A DNA stretch of 64,000 bases from Martelella mediterranea (GTDB lineage: Bacteria > Pseudomonadota > Alphaproteobacteria > Rhizobiales > Rhizobiaceae). How positions within the stretch are numbered: the first letter of the stretch is position 1; the number at the start of each line of letters is the position of its first letter. Location: contig NZ_JAINWJ010000007.1 in assembly GCF_021021415.1 (NCBI RefSeq), forward strand, positions 124,001-188,000, given 5' to 3'. The notes beneath the pieces were generated by a model. It saw only the letters and a list, made by a program, of their open reading frames with translations, was not told where the DNA came from and made no database searches. Shown one piece after another: positions 1-9,054 of this stretch. The translations under genes were made by a program, and so were the position numbers.

Positions 1-68
1 TGGTCGGACCATAGGCCAGTGGGAAGCGAATGAAAACCTCGATCAGGGCGGGAAGCGGGCAAAGAAAA

Positions 69-116
69 AGCCGCCATGGCCTGGAGGGGGGGACTGACCA
101 TGGCGGCTGCTTTTTT
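69..116 (+). terminator. Rho-independent terminator 1
   Basis: An 11-bp perfect stem (69-79 pairing with 98-108, arm AGCCGCCATGG) with an 18-nt loop is followed by six T at 111-116. On the other strand the stem is followed by a run of T (the A run at 62-69), so it could act in both directions. It probably ends a gene lying to the left of the window. Confidence 0.75.
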
Positions 117-156
117 GGACAAAGGCCGGAGAGGGGGATGGAGCCTTTGTCCTTTT
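117..156 (+). terminator. Rho-independent terminator 2 (tandem)
   Basis: A 10-bp perfect stem (117-126 with 143-152, arm GGACAAAGGC) is followed by TTTT at 153-156. It lies directly after the first terminator, giving a tandem pair. Confidence 0.6.
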
Positions 157-313
157 GTCCGAAGAGGCGGGGGACGGGCCTTCTTCGAACAGCGGCGTGA
201 TCAAGCGCCGTTGGTTATTAGATGTACTTCGAAATGTGTCGATTCAAGGGAAGCAACGGCCCCGTTTTGTTACAAATCAGTAATCTGAGCCGATTTTTTC
301 GCGGATTGCCCGG

Positions 314-658
314 TCAATGCCCGGCGGCGTTGGAGAAAAGGTTCATCACCAGCACGCCGCCGACGATCATGGCGATGCCGACCCAGGCGGCAAGATCGAG
401 GTTCTGGCGCAGGACGATAACGCTGACAGCCGCCGTCAGCACGATGCCGAGCCCGGCCCAGATCGCATAGGCAACGCCGAGCGGTATCGTCTTCAGCGCC
501 TGCGACAGGCAGAAGAAGGCGATGATGTAGAACACCGCGACGCCGATTGTCGGCAACAGCCGGGTGAAGCCATAGGATTTCTGCAGAAGGGTCGAACCGA
601 TCACCTCGCAGACGATCGCGATACCGAGGGCGCCATAGGCCGCGAGCGCAGGGTTCAT
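314..658 (-). CDS. SMR family multidrug/quaternary ammonium exporter
   Basis: Small (114 residues) four-helix inner-membrane proton-coupled exporter of the small multidrug resistance family (EmrE/QacE/SugE type). Four hydrophobic segments fill the protein. The essential membrane glutamate of helix 1 is visible (E18 in AIVCEVIGSTLLQKS), and helix 3 has the AYAIWAGLGIV motif. The start at 658 is preferred over the longer frame to 718 because GGAGAAGGAAC lies just upstream and family members begin at this point. It lies 22 bp downstream of polA on the same strand and may be read through from it. EmrE-like versus SugE (guanidinium) specificity cannot be settled by eye. Confidence 0.88.
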   Translation of the reverse strand: MNPALAAYGALGIAIVCEVIGSTLLQKSYGFTRLLPTIGVAVFYIIAFFCLSQALKTIPLGVAYAIWAGLGIVLTAAVSVIVLRQNLDLAAWVGIAMIVGGVLVMNLFSNAAGH

Positions 659-680
659 TTCCGTTCCTTCTCCAAAAAAC

Positions 681-3632
681 TCAGTGCGCCTCGTCCCAGT
701 TGTGGGCGGCGCGGGCATCGACCTTGAGCGGAACCGCCATCGAAACAGCGGGCATGGCGGCGTTTTCCATGATGTCGACGATCACGGCGCGGGTCTTGTC
801 GACGGCGTCGTCCTCGACCTCGAAAATCAGTTCGTCATGGACCTGAAGCAGCATCTTCGCCCGCTCGGCAAGCCTTGCTTCGCCGAGCGCCGGCTCGATC
901 CGGGTCATGGCGCGGCGGATGATATCGGCGGCCGAGCCCTGGATCGGCGCGTTGATGGCGGCGCGCTCGTTGAAGCTTCTGACCTGATGGTTGGAGGATT
1001 TGATTTCCGGATAATGGATCTTGCGGCCGAAAATCGTCTCCACATAGCCGACATCCCGCGCCCGTTCCTTGGTGGCGTCCATATAGTCGCGGATGCCGGG
1101 GAAGCGTTCGAAATAGCGTTTGATGTAGTCGCTCGCCTCGGAGCGCTCGATGCCGAGCTGGTTGGAGAGCCCGAAGGCGGAGATGCCGTAGATGATGCCG
1201 AAATTGATCGCCTTGGCACGCCGGCGCACATCGCCCGGCATGCCTTCCACCGGCACGCCGAACATTTCCGAGGCCGTCATCGCGTGAATGTCGATGCCAT
1301 CGGCAAAGGCTTGGCGGAGCTGCGGAATATCGGCGACATGGGCGAGCACGCGAAGCTCGATCTGGCTGTAGTCGGCCGACAGCAGCTTGTGGCCCGGATT
1401 GGCGATGAAGGCGGTGCGGATCTTGCGGCCTTCCGCGGTGCGCACCGGAATGTTCTGCAGGTTCGGTTCCGACGAGGAAAGCCGCCCCGTCGTGGTCGAG
1501 GCCAGCGAATAGGAGGTGTGGACGCGCTTGGTCTGGGGATGGATATAGCCCGGCAGCGCATCGGTATAGGTCGATTTCAGCTTGGTCATCTGCCGCCAGT
1601 CGACGATCCGGCTTGGCAGCGGAAGCCCCTCTGCGGCGAGGTCATCCAGCACCTGCACGGCGGTGGACCACTGCCCGCTCTTGGTCTTCTTGCCGCCGGG
1701 CAGCCCCATCCTGCCGAACAGAATATCGCCAAGCTGCTTGGGCGAGCCGATGTTGAATTTCTCGCCCGCCAATTCGTAGATTTCGTCTTCGAGTGCCGCC
1801 GCCTTCTGCGCCAGTTCGCCGGAAAGCCGCGACAGGATCTGTCGGTCGACGGAAATGCCACGCTCCTCCATGCGGGCGAGAACCGGCAGCAGCGGCCGTT
1901 CGAGCCGCTCGTAGACGGTCATCACCCGCTCGGCGGCAAGCCGGGGCTTCAGCACCAGCCAGAGCCTGAGCGTCACATCGGCGTCTTCCGCCGCGTAAGC
2001 CGTGGCGCGGTCGATATCGACATAATCGAAGGTGACCATGTTGCGGCCCGAACCGGCAACCTCCTTGTAGGGGATCGGCTGATGGCCGAGCCATTTTTCC
2101 GACAGCGCGTCCATGCCATGCCCGCCCATGCCGGAATCGAGCACATAGGAAAGCAGCATGGTGTCGTCGAAATTCTTCACCGTGATGCCGTGGCGCAGCA
2201 TCACCAGATAATCATATTTGAGGTTCTGGGCGATCTTCAGAACCGCCTCGTCCTCAAGCAGGCCCTTCAGAGCGGCAAGTGCTGCGTCGAACGGTATCTG
2301 CCCTTCGGCAAGCCCGCCGCCGAGCAGATCGTCCTGGCCGGCCTTGTGGGTGAGCGGCACATAGGCCGCGCGGATCACCGCGCCATCATCGGCGGCATCC
2401 TCGTCGTAGAGCGCCAGCGAGAAGCCGACGAGTTCGGCCTGCATCGCGTCGAGCGAGGTGGTCTCGGTATCGAAGGCGACAAGGCCGCGTTCGCGCGCGG
2501 TCTCGATCCAGCCTTCGAGCGCGGTCAGATCGCGGATCGTCTCGTAATTCTCGTGCTTGATCGGCAGCGACGCAAAGCGCGCGGCCCTTGCCGCGGCAAG
2601 ATCGGCCGGGCGCTTGCCATCCGTCGCGCCGGGCGCGGTCGCTGCGGCCGACGCCTTGCCCTCTCTCGGATCAAGGTCGGGCCCGTGGGCGTCAGCGCCC
2701 CATTCGACGTCGACGGTCGCCGCCTCGATCGCCTGCGCCTCGGCGCCGGTCGCCTCGGCCACGCGACGTGTCAACGAGTTGAACTCCATCGCCTTCAGGA
2801 AGGAGACCAGCTTCGGCCCATCCTGCGGCTCCAGCGACAGCGCGTCGAGCGGCACGTCGACCGGGCAATCCTGCTTCAGCGTCACCAGTTGGCGCGACAC
2901 CAGCACCAGTTCGCGGCTGGCGATGATGTTTTCGCGACGCTTGTTCTGCTTGATCTGCTCGGCATTGGCGAGAAGATTGTCGAGATCGCCGAATTCCGAA
3001 AGCAGCGTCGCCGCCGTCTTCGGGCCGATGCCCGGAACGCCCGGCACATTGTCGACCGAATCGCCCGTCAGCGCCTGCAGGTCGATCATCTTTTCCGGCG
3101 GCACGCCCCATTTGTCGATCACTTCCGGCACGCCGATCTGGCGGTCCTTCATGCCGTCATACATGTGCACCTTGGGGCCGACGAGCTGCATCAGATCCTT
3201 GTCGGAGGAGATGATGGTGGCGTCGCCGCCCGCTTCCACCGCCATCCGCGCATAGGTGGCGATAATGTCGTCGGCCTCATAGCCCTCCATCTCGATGCAG
3301 GGCAGGTTGAAGGCGCGCGTCGCCTCGCGAATCAGCGCGAACTGCGGCACCAGATCCTCCGGCGGCGGCGGCCGATGGGCCTTGTAATCCGGGTAGATGT
3401 CCTTGCGGAAGGTCTTCGAGGAATAGTCGAAGATCACGGCCAGATGCGTCGGCGTGACGCCCACGGAGGTGTCGCGTGCCTGGGTCAAAAGCTTCCACAG
3501 CATGTTGCAGAAGCCGGAAACCGCGCCCACCGGCAGGCCATCGGATTTGCGCGTCAGCGGCGGCAGAGCGTGGAAGGCGCGGAAGATGAAGCCCGAGCCG
3601 TCAATCAGGAAAAGGTGATCGTCTTTTTTCAT
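681..3632 (-). CDS. polA: DNA polymerase I
   Basis: Full-length (983 residues) family A DNA polymerase for gap filling, Okazaki fragment processing and repair. Order of domains: 5'-3' nuclease (about 1-295), 3'-5' exonuclease (about 370-560) and polymerase (about 590-983). The exonuclease motif FDTETTSLD keeps D388 and E390, so proofreading should be active. Polymerase motif A has D754 (SADYSQIELR), motif B has K807 and Y815 (RRRAKAINFGIIYG), and motif C has H932-D933 (QVHDE). A linker of about 60 residues rich in A and P separates the nuclease from the rest. The start MKKDDHLFLIDG was chosen because the frame upstream is not family-like. The gene follows xylA on the same strand, 117 bp away, with a weak hairpin between. 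Confidence 0.98.
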   Translation of the reverse strand: MKKDDHLFLIDGSGFIFRAFHALPPLTRKSDGLPVGAVSGFCNMLWKLLTQARDTSVGVTPTHLAVIFDYSSKTFRKDIYPDYKAHRPPPPEDLVPQFALIREATRAFNLPCIEMEGYEADDIIATYARMAVEAGGDATIISSDKDLMQLVGPKVHMYDGMKDRQIGVPEVIDKWGVPPEKMIDLQALTGDSVDNVPGVPGIGPKTAATLLSEFGDLDNLLANAEQIKQNKRRENIIASRELVLVSRQLVTLKQDCPVDVPLDALSLEPQDGPKLVSFLKAMEFNSLTRRVAEATGAEAQAIEAATVDVEWGADAHGPDLDPREGKASAAATAPGATDGKRPADLAAARAARFASLPIKHENYETIRDLTALEGWIETARERGLVAFDTETTSLDAMQAELVGFSLALYDEDAADDGAVIRAAYVPLTHKAGQDDLLGGGLAEGQIPFDAALAALKGLLEDEAVLKIAQNLKYDYLVMLRHGITVKNFDDTMLLSYVLDSGMGGHGMDALSEKWLGHQPIPYKEVAGSGRNMVTFDYVDIDRATAYAAEDADVTLRLWLVLKPRLAAERVMTVYERLERPLLPVLARMEERGISVDRQILSRLSGELAQKAAALEDEIYELAGEKFNIGSPKQLGDILFGRMGLPGGKKTKSGQWSTAVQVLDDLAAEGLPLPSRIVDWRQMTKLKSTYTDALPGYIHPQTKRVHTSYSLASTTTGRLSSSEPNLQNIPVRTAEGRKIRTAFIANPGHKLLSADYSQIELRVLAHVADIPQLRQAFADGIDIHAMTASEMFGVPVEGMPGDVRRRAKAINFGIIYGISAFGLSNQLGIERSEASDYIKRYFERFPGIRDYMDATKERARDVGYVETIFGRKIHYPEIKSSNHQVRSFNERAAINAPIQGSAADIIRRAMTRIEPALGEARLAERAKMLLQVHDELIFEVEDDAVDKTRAVIVDIMENAAMPAVSMAVPLKVDARAAHNWDEAH

Positions 3633-3682
3633 GGCGAATCCATAGCCGCTCGGGCGGCAAAGGTCCATGGTCCGAAAACGCT

Positions 3683-3711
3683 GCAGGCCGAGCTTTCGAA
3701 ACCCGGCCTGC
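3683..3711 (-). terminator. Possible hairpin terminator between xylA and polA
   Basis: Inverted repeat GCAGGCCG (3683-3690) with CGGCCTGC (3704-3711). Reading on the minus strand it lies just after xylA and is followed by GTTTT, a short T run. It is a weak terminator candidate that could partly separate xyl and polA transcription. Confidence 0.4.
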
Positions 3712-3749
3712 GCATTCTTCGGTATTCGGCAACCGTCGGCGGTCAGCCG

Positions 3750-5060
3750 TCACACATATTTGTTGACGATATTTTCCAGATATTCCTGGCGGCCCGATTT
3801 CGGTTCGGGGTTGATATCGTCCTTCTCCACCATGGCGGCGATATCTTCCAGCGTCATTTCGCCGGAGAGCATCTTCTTTGCGGTATCGCCGTTCCAGCCG
3901 GCATAGCGCTCGTCGAGCGGCTTTGACAGCGCGCCGTCCTCGATCATTCGGGCGGCGGCCTTCAGCCCGCGCGCGCAGCAATCCATGCCGCCGATATGGC
4001 CGTAGAGCAGGTCCGCCGGATCGATCGACTGGCGGCGCAGCTTCGCGTCGAAATTGGTGCCGCCGGAGGTGAAGCCGCCGGCCAGCAGAACCTGATAATA
4101 GGCGAGCGCCATTTCCGGCACATTGTTGGGGAACTGGTCGGTATCCCAGCCGGACTGGTAGTCGTTGCGGTTCATGTCGATCGAACCGAGCACGCCGAGC
4201 GTGCGGGCAAGCGCAAGTTCATGCTCGAAGGTGTGGCCGGCGAGAATGGCATGGCCCTGCTCGATATTGAGCTTCACTTCCTTCTCAAGCCCGTATTTCT
4301 GCAGGAAACCGTAGACCGTGGCGACGTCGTAATCATACTGGTGCTTGGTCGGCTCCTGCGGCTTGGGCTCGACCAGGATCTGGCCCGTAAAGCCGATCTT
4401 GTGCTTGTACTCGATCACCATCGACAGCATGCGCGCCATCTGGTCGAATTCGCGGCTCATATCGGTGTTGAGCAGGGTCTCGTAACCCTCGCGGCCGCCC
4501 CACAGCACATAATTCTCGCCGCCGAGCTTCATGGTGGCGTCCATGCAGGTCTTGATGGTGGCGGCGGAGTAGGCGAACACGTCCGGATCGGGATTGGTCG
4601 AAGCGCCCGACATGAAGCGGCGGTGGGAGAACAGGTTGGCCGTGCCCCACAGAAGCTTGACACCGGTCTCTTCCTGCTTCTTGGCGAAATAATCGACGAT
4701 CTCGTTGAGGTTCTTCGTGCTCTCGGCGAAATTGCCGCCTTCCGGGCGCACATCGGCATCGTGGAAGCAGTAATAGGGCGCGCCGAGCAGCGAGAACAGT
4801 TCAAACGCGACGTCAGCCTTGAGTTTGGCCTTTTCCACGCCGCCATCATACCACGGCCGGTCGAAGGTGCGTCCGCCAAAGGGATCGCCGCCCTCCCATG
4901 CCAGCGAGTGCCAATAGGCAACCGCGAAGCGCAGATGCTCCTTCAGCGGCTTGCCGAGGACGACCTCGTCGGGATTGTAGTGGCGGAAGGCCAGCGGATT
5001 GTCGCTGTCCGGGCCTTCATATTTAATCTTGGCGATATCGCCGAAAAAACCGGTGCTCAT
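3750..5060 (-). CDS. xylA: Xylose isomerase
   Basis: Cytoplasmic enzyme converting D-xylose to D-xylulose, first step of the isomerase pathway. At 436 residues it is the usual length of the class II enzyme. Visible signatures: [10 protein letters not shown] with catalytic H100 and D103, [11 protein letters not shown] around 187-196, and [16 protein letters not shown] with metal ligand E231 and catalytic K233. The start at 5060 is ATG ([16 protein letters not shown]) with GGGAGAATTGAT upstream. It lies 78 bp after xylB and is probably co-transcribed with xylB and the LacI gene upstream. Confidence 0.97.
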   Translation of the reverse strand: MSTGFFGDIAKIKYEGPDSDNPLAFRHYNPDEVVLGKPLKEHLRFAVAYWHSLAWEGGDPFGGRTFDRPWYDGGVEKAKLKADVAFELFSLLGAPYYCFHDADVRPEGGNFAESTKNLNEIVDYFAKKQEETGVKLLWGTANLFSHRRFMSGASTNPDPDVFAYSAATIKTCMDATMKLGGENYVLWGGREGYETLLNTDMSREFDQMARMLSMVIEYKHKIGFTGQILVEPKPQEPTKHQYDYDVATVYGFLQKYGLEKEVKLNIEQGHAILAGHTFEHELALARTLGVLGSIDMNRNDYQSGWDTDQFPNNVPEMALAYYQVLLAGGFTSGGTNFDAKLRRQSIDPADLLYGHIGGMDCCARGLKAAARMIEDGALSKPLDERYAGWNGDTAKKMLSGEMTLEDIAAMVEKDDINPEPKSGRQEYLENIVNKYV

Positions 5061-5138
5061 ATCAATTCTCCCATTCGGTTATTCTCAAATCCGGCCGATT
5101 GCCGCGCGGGCATGCCGGGTTCATTTCAGTGTTTTGCG

Positions 5139-6596
5139 TCAGGCCTTCGTGACGGCGCGGATCGCCGGATAGAGCGCGCGGTAGCGCTGATAGGCCTCCT
5201 CGAAGGCGGCCTTGTGCGCGGTTTCCGGCTCCACCGTTTCCGCCGTCTTGGGCGGCGTGCAGACGGCAAGCGGATCGCCGCCGGTCGCCGCCAGCATGCC
5301 GAGCCGTGCCGCGCCAAAGGCCGCGCCGAAATCGCCATCGGCGGGAATGTCGATCGGCAGGTCGAGCGCGGTCGCCACCGCCTTCAGCCAGTAGCGCGAA
5401 CGCGAGCCGCCGCCGATCGCGGTGATCCTTGAAAGCTCGGTTCCGGCGGAGCGCAGCGCCTCGAGATTGTCACGCAGCGCAAAGGCCACCCCTTCCATCA
5501 CCGCGCGGGTCATGGCCGGGCGGTCGCTTTCATGGGCAAGGCCGATGAACGCGCCGCGGATCTCCGCGTCATTGTGCGGCGTGCGTTCGCCGGAAAGATA
5601 GGGCAGGAAGGTGACGTCGCCGGGTACCTGTAGCGTGTCGCCGACCTCGGTCGAAAGCTCCGCCGGGCTCTTGTCGGTGATCTTCGCGTACCAGTTCAGC
5701 GTGTCGGTGGCCGACAGGATAACGCCCATCTGGTGCCATGTGCCGGGCAGCGCGTGGCAGAAGGCGTGGACCGCGCTTTCGGGCTTTGGTCGGTAACGGT
5801 CATTGGCGGCAAACAGCACGCCGGAGGTGCCGAGCGAGACGAAAGCCGCGCCATCGGCAACCGTGCCCATGCCGCAGGCGGACGCCGCGTTGTCGCCCGC
5901 CCCGCCGGCCACCACGACCGGCCCGGTCATGCCCCATTCGGCGGCAAGCGCGGATCTCAGCGTGCCGCCGACCTCCGACCCCTCGACCAGCGCCGGCATC
6001 TGCGACCGGGACAGATCGGTGGCGGCAAGAAGCTCGTCCGACCAGTCGCGCTTTGCGGTGTCGAGCCAGGAGGTGCCGGCCGAATCCGACATTTCGGAGA
6101 TGTATTCGCCGGTCAGCCAGTAGCGCAGATAGTCCTTCGGCAGCAGCACCTTGCCGACCTTGGCGAAAATCTCGGGCTCGTTCTTCTTGACCCAAACCAG
6201 TTTCGGCGCGGTGAAGCCGGGAAACACGATATTGCCGGTAATCGCACGGAAGCGCGGATCGTCATCAAGCTGGGCAGCCTCGACATAGGACCGCGTGTCG
6301 TTCCACAGAATACAGGGGCGCAACACCGCGCCGTCGCCGTCAAGGATCGTGGCGCCGTGCATATGGCCGGACAGGCCGATGCCCCTGACCGCCGCAAGCT
6401 CGCCCGGATGGCGTTCGGCGAGACGGCCGACGGCGATCCGGCAGGCGGCGATCCAGTCCGCCGGGTCCTGCTCCGACCAGCCGTGATGCGGCCGCGCGAC
6501 CGACAAGGCCGCATCGGCGCTGGCGATCACGGTCTGGCCGTCATCGATCAGCATGGCCTTCAGGCTGGAGGTTCCGAGATCGAGCCCGAGATACAT
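5139..6596 (-). CDS. xylB: Xylulokinase
   Basis: FGGY-family carbohydrate kinase of 485 residues that phosphorylates D-xylulose to xylulose 5-phosphate for the pentose phosphate pathway. The N-terminal ATPase fold motif GLDLGTSSLKAMLIDDG begins at residue 4; GLSGHMHGATILD is the xylulokinase signature, and the C-terminal GGGSRSRYWLKAVATALDLPI is the second nucleotide/sugar-binding motif. The start ATG at 6596 has GGAAAGGGAAGAACGCC upstream. It sits between the LacI regulator (23-bp gap) and xylA, a typical alphaproteobacterial xyl arrangement. Confidence 0.96.
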   Translation of the reverse strand: MYLGLDLGTSSLKAMLIDDGQTVIASADAALSVARPHHGWSEQDPADWIAACRIAVGRLAERHPGELAAVRGIGLSGHMHGATILDGDGAVLRPCILWNDTRSYVEAAQLDDDPRFRAITGNIVFPGFTAPKLVWVKKNEPEIFAKVGKVLLPKDYLRYWLTGEYISEMSDSAGTSWLDTAKRDWSDELLAATDLSRSQMPALVEGSEVGGTLRSALAAEWGMTGPVVVAGGAGDNAASACGMGTVADGAAFVSLGTSGVLFAANDRYRPKPESAVHAFCHALPGTWHQMGVILSATDTLNWYAKITDKSPAELSTEVGDTLQVPGDVTFLPYLSGERTPHNDAEIRGAFIGLAHESDRPAMTRAVMEGVAFALRDNLEALRSAGTELSRITAIGGGSRSRYWLKAVATALDLPIDIPADGDFGAAFGAARLGMLAATGGDPLAVCTPPKTAETVEPETAHKAAFEEAYQRYRALYPAIRAVTKA

Positions 6597-6619
6597 GGCG
6601 TTCTTCCCTTTCCCGCCCC

Positions 6620-7648
6620 TCAGGGCAGATTGTCCTTGATGAAAATGTCGATGCGGATGCGTTCCTGCGCGGCGATCACCGGCACGCCGTCGGCCTCGGC
6701 CTTCAGCACCCGGATCGCGCTTCTGACCTCATGGCCGGCGTCCTGGTTCAACACCGCGTCGAAAAGGCCGTTTTCGAGCGCGGCGCGCGAATGATCGGAA
6801 AGCTCGTGCGCGATCGTGACGATTTCGCGGCCACTGGCGCGCGCCTTTTCCAGCGCCGCGATCAGGCCGCGATTGCCCGCGCCCAGGCTGTAAATGCCGA
6901 TGATATCGGGGTCGCGGGCCAGCGCCTCATCCACCAGCCGCTCCGCAAATGCAGCGTCGTCACGACCCTCCATGGGCGCGGTGAGCTGGAGGTGCGGAAA
7001 ATCGAGCGCCATACCCTCGGAAAAACCGGAAAGCCGGTTCTGGTGGTCGCGCACAGAAAGCGAACCGACGAGAATGGCGATGCGCCCGGCGCGCGGACCG
7101 ATGAACCGGCCAAGCAGGGTCGCGGCGGTGCGGCCGGCCGCCTGGTTGTCGACGCCTGCATAATGGTCACGGCCGCTATCCTCCAGATCGGAGACCAGGG
7201 TGACGACCGGAATGCCCTTCTTCTTCAGCGCGCCGACGGCCGCGCGCACGGGATCGGCATCGACCGCGACCAGCGCGATGCCGGCGGGCTCTTTCTCGCC
7301 CGCCGCGATCAGCGCTTTCGCCAGCGCATCGCCGTCAAAGGCCGGCACGTCGATGATGCTGATCTCGGTGCGCTCGATCCGCCCGCGTTCGCCGGCCTGT
7401 TCGACGGCCGCGCGCAGCGCCGCCATGAAGGCGTTGTCGTTGAGCGGCAGGATGAAGGTGAAGGGATAGACCCGGCCCTTGGCGAGATTGGCGGCGGCGA
7501 CATCGCGCACATAACCGAGCGAGCGGATCGCCTCCTCGACCTTTGCCTTCGTCTTTTCGCGCACGCCGGGCCGGCCGTTCATGACGCGGTCCACGGTCGC
7601 CAGACTGACGCCTGCCTTGATGGCTATGTCATGCACTGTCGGGCGCAT
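6620..7648 (-). CDS. LacI-family regulator of the xyl operon
   Basis: 342-residue repressor: an N-terminal LacI helix-turn-helix (residues about 3-25, TVHDIAIKAGVSLATVDRV) followed by a periplasmic-binding-protein-like sugar sensor domain. The sensor contains DNQAAGRTAATLLGRFIG and a long HELSDHSRAALENG stretch typical of the family. It is the first gene of the probable LacI-xylB-xylA transcript, so it likely autoregulates. Its presumed operator is the palindrome at 7721-7740. A role in xylose sensing is inferred from position only. Confidence 0.9.
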   Translation of the reverse strand: MRPTVHDIAIKAGVSLATVDRVMNGRPGVREKTKAKVEEAIRSLGYVRDVAAANLAKGRVYPFTFILPLNDNAFMAALRAAVEQAGERGRIERTEISIIDVPAFDGDALAKALIAAGEKEPAGIALVAVDADPVRAAVGALKKKGIPVVTLVSDLEDSGRDHYAGVDNQAAGRTAATLLGRFIGPRAGRIAILVGSLSVRDHQNRLSGFSEGMALDFPHLQLTAPMEGRDDAAFAERLVDEALARDPDIIGIYSLGAGNRGLIAALEKARASGREIVTIAHELSDHSRAALENGLFDAVLNQDAGHEVRSAIRVLKAEADGVPVIAAQERIRIDIFIKDNLP

Positions 7649-7720
7649 GTCTCCCCCGCCTGACGATTTCCTCCGCGGTCCGCGGTCCGGACCTTGTTAT
7701 GCCTCCCTTATAGCGCGCCG

Positions 7721-7740
7721 TTTGATGTACGTAAATCAAA
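7721..7740. promoter_or_regulatory. LacI-type operator upstream of lacI-xylB-xylA
   Basis: A 20-bp palindrome, TTTGATGTAC followed by GTAAATCAAA, with only one mismatched pair (7727/7734) and a central CG as in LacI-family operators. It lies 73 bp upstream of the LacI start. Nothing else in the gap shows comparable symmetry. Confidence 0.6.
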
Positions 7741-7776
7741 AATTCCCGCGGCAGTTTTCAGGCGCGGAAATTCACA

Positions 7777-8904
7777 TCAGAAACTGTCCTCGAACAGCTT
7801 GTTGAGCCGGCCGATGACGGCGATGGCGGGCGCATCGGTGCGCAATGCCTCGTTGAGCACATCCGAGGCTTCGCGCTGGAAACGGATATAGCCATTGTGG
7901 CGCGGACGCATATAGGCGTGGGCGGCTGTATCGGCGATATTGCGATAGAAGCCGTTGACGGCGCTGTTGACCTCAAGGCTTTTCCAGCCATCGGCATGGC
8001 CCGGCTGGCCGCCGGCTCCAGCGTAGAGCGTTGCCTGCACCGGGCCGCTTGCGATCCAGTAGGCATAGTCGATCGCCGCGTCGCGGTTTTCGCTGAAGGC
8101 AGAGACGGCGATGCCGGTTCCGCCGAGCACCGATCCCGCCGGGCCGCGCTCGCCCAGCCCCGGCATATTGGTAAAGCCGAGCCGGTGATGGCGAAACCCG
8201 TCGCGCGCATAGAGCGCGTAGCCGGCGACATAGGGCGAGATGCTGGCCTGGGTATCGGGCGCCGAAAGCGCCTCCAGAACCCCGACCGGGTCCATCGCCT
8301 GATTGTCCTCGGGAACGAGCCGCGCAAGCGCGACCAGGCGTTCATAGGCGGCAATGCCGTCATCTTCGGCGATCAGGTTCCCGGCGCCATCATTGCGGCA
8401 GGGCGTGCCGGCATTGGCGGCGAGCGTGAAGAATGTCAGCAGGTTATGCGGCGGCCTGAGCGGCAGCAGCACATGGCCGTCTTCGGCAAGTTCGACGAGG
8501 TCATCCCAGTTTTCCGGCAGGCTGGGGGCACGGTCGGGGCGGTAGGCCATGACCTGCGCGTCGACATCGATCGGAAACGCCCATTGATGCGCCTTGTAAT
8601 GAAAGGCCTCGAAGGCGCCGCCAACCGACCCCTCTTTCATCGCCTCGCGCTCATCCTCCCGACCCTCGACATCGAGAGGCGCGAGGCAATTGTCGGCCGT
8701 GATCTGCCCGAGATGGGGATGATCGATGACGATCAGGTCATAGTCGCGGGCGATATCGACCGGCGTCAGATCCTCCAGCTCCTCGAGGCCGGGCTTTTCC
8801 CACTTGACCTCGACGCCGGTCTTCTCCCGCCATTCATCCGCGCTCGCCGCCAGAGGCTCGAAGCCGCGCGGATGGGTCCAGGTCATGCCCTTCAAGGTCG
8901 TCAT
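7777..8904 (-). CDS. Extracellular-solute-binding-like protein lacking a signal peptide
   Basis: About 375 residues with the look of a type 1 carbohydrate solute-binding protein: MTWTHPRGFEPLAASADEWREKTGVEVKWE resembles the first strand-helix unit, YDLIVIDHPHLGQI the second, and GGTGIAVSAFSENRDAAIDYAYWIASG the hinge and C-lobe. The N terminus goes straight into the mature fold with no signal peptide or lipobox. The ATG at 8904 has GTGGAGCTTG upstream; a GTG at 8919 adds only five polar residues. No permease or ATPase adjoins. It could be a cytosolic ligand sensor, work with a remote transporter, or be a binding protein that has lost its export signal. Confidence 0.7.
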   Translation of the reverse strand: MTTLKGMTWTHPRGFEPLAASADEWREKTGVEVKWEKPGLEELEDLTPVDIARDYDLIVIDHPHLGQITADNCLAPLDVEGREDEREAMKEGSVGGAFEAFHYKAHQWAFPIDVDAQVMAYRPDRAPSLPENWDDLVELAEDGHVLLPLRPPHNLLTFFTLAANAGTPCRNDGAGNLIAEDDGIAAYERLVALARLVPEDNQAMDPVGVLEALSAPDTQASISPYVAGYALYARDGFRHHRLGFTNMPGLGERGPAGSVLGGTGIAVSAFSENRDAAIDYAYWIASGPVQATLYAGAGGQPGHADGWKSLEVNSAVNGFYRNIADTAAHAYMRPRHNGYIRFQREASDVLNEALRTDAPAIAVIGRLNKLFEDSF

Positions 8905-8946
8905 ACAGTCAAGCTCCACTCCAGCGCCGCACCGGCGAGCGCGATC

Positions 8947-9032
8947 CTGCTAAAAATAACGGTTTCAGAAATTTCGTTAACAGCAGAAGAAAGCCGCTCG
9001 CGGGCGGAATGTTCCAAAGCGCCGGTATTATA
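8947..9032 (-). promoter_or_regulatory. Promoter region of the orphan binding protein
   Basis: A perfect TATAAT (minus strand, 9027-9032) lies upstream of the binding-protein gene, but no good -35 box is visible. Between it and the gene is an imperfect inverted repeat, CTGCT/TAACG (8947-8961) against CGTTA/AGCAG (8975-8986), which could be an operator. Confidence 0.35.
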
Positions 9033-9054
9033 GGCCCTACCGATGTGGCGCGCG

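Larger units (their letters stand above)
1..313. other. Left-edge non-coding region
   Basis: No convincing gene. Short open frames here overlap two strong terminator hairpins and have no family resemblance or good ribosome binding site. The stretch probably holds the 3' end of a transcript that enters from the left, followed by the tail end of the minus-strand exporter transcript. Confidence 0.5.

Noticed and set aside
76-288. 70-codon open frame at the left edge
   Set aside because: Lies across two terminator hairpins; the translated sequence is arginine-rich and unlike a protein.
684-3926. 1080-residue open frame antisense to polA
   Set aside because: Composition artefact of GC-rich codon use (rich in R, G, H, D); no family features, and polA on the other strand has every catalytic motif.
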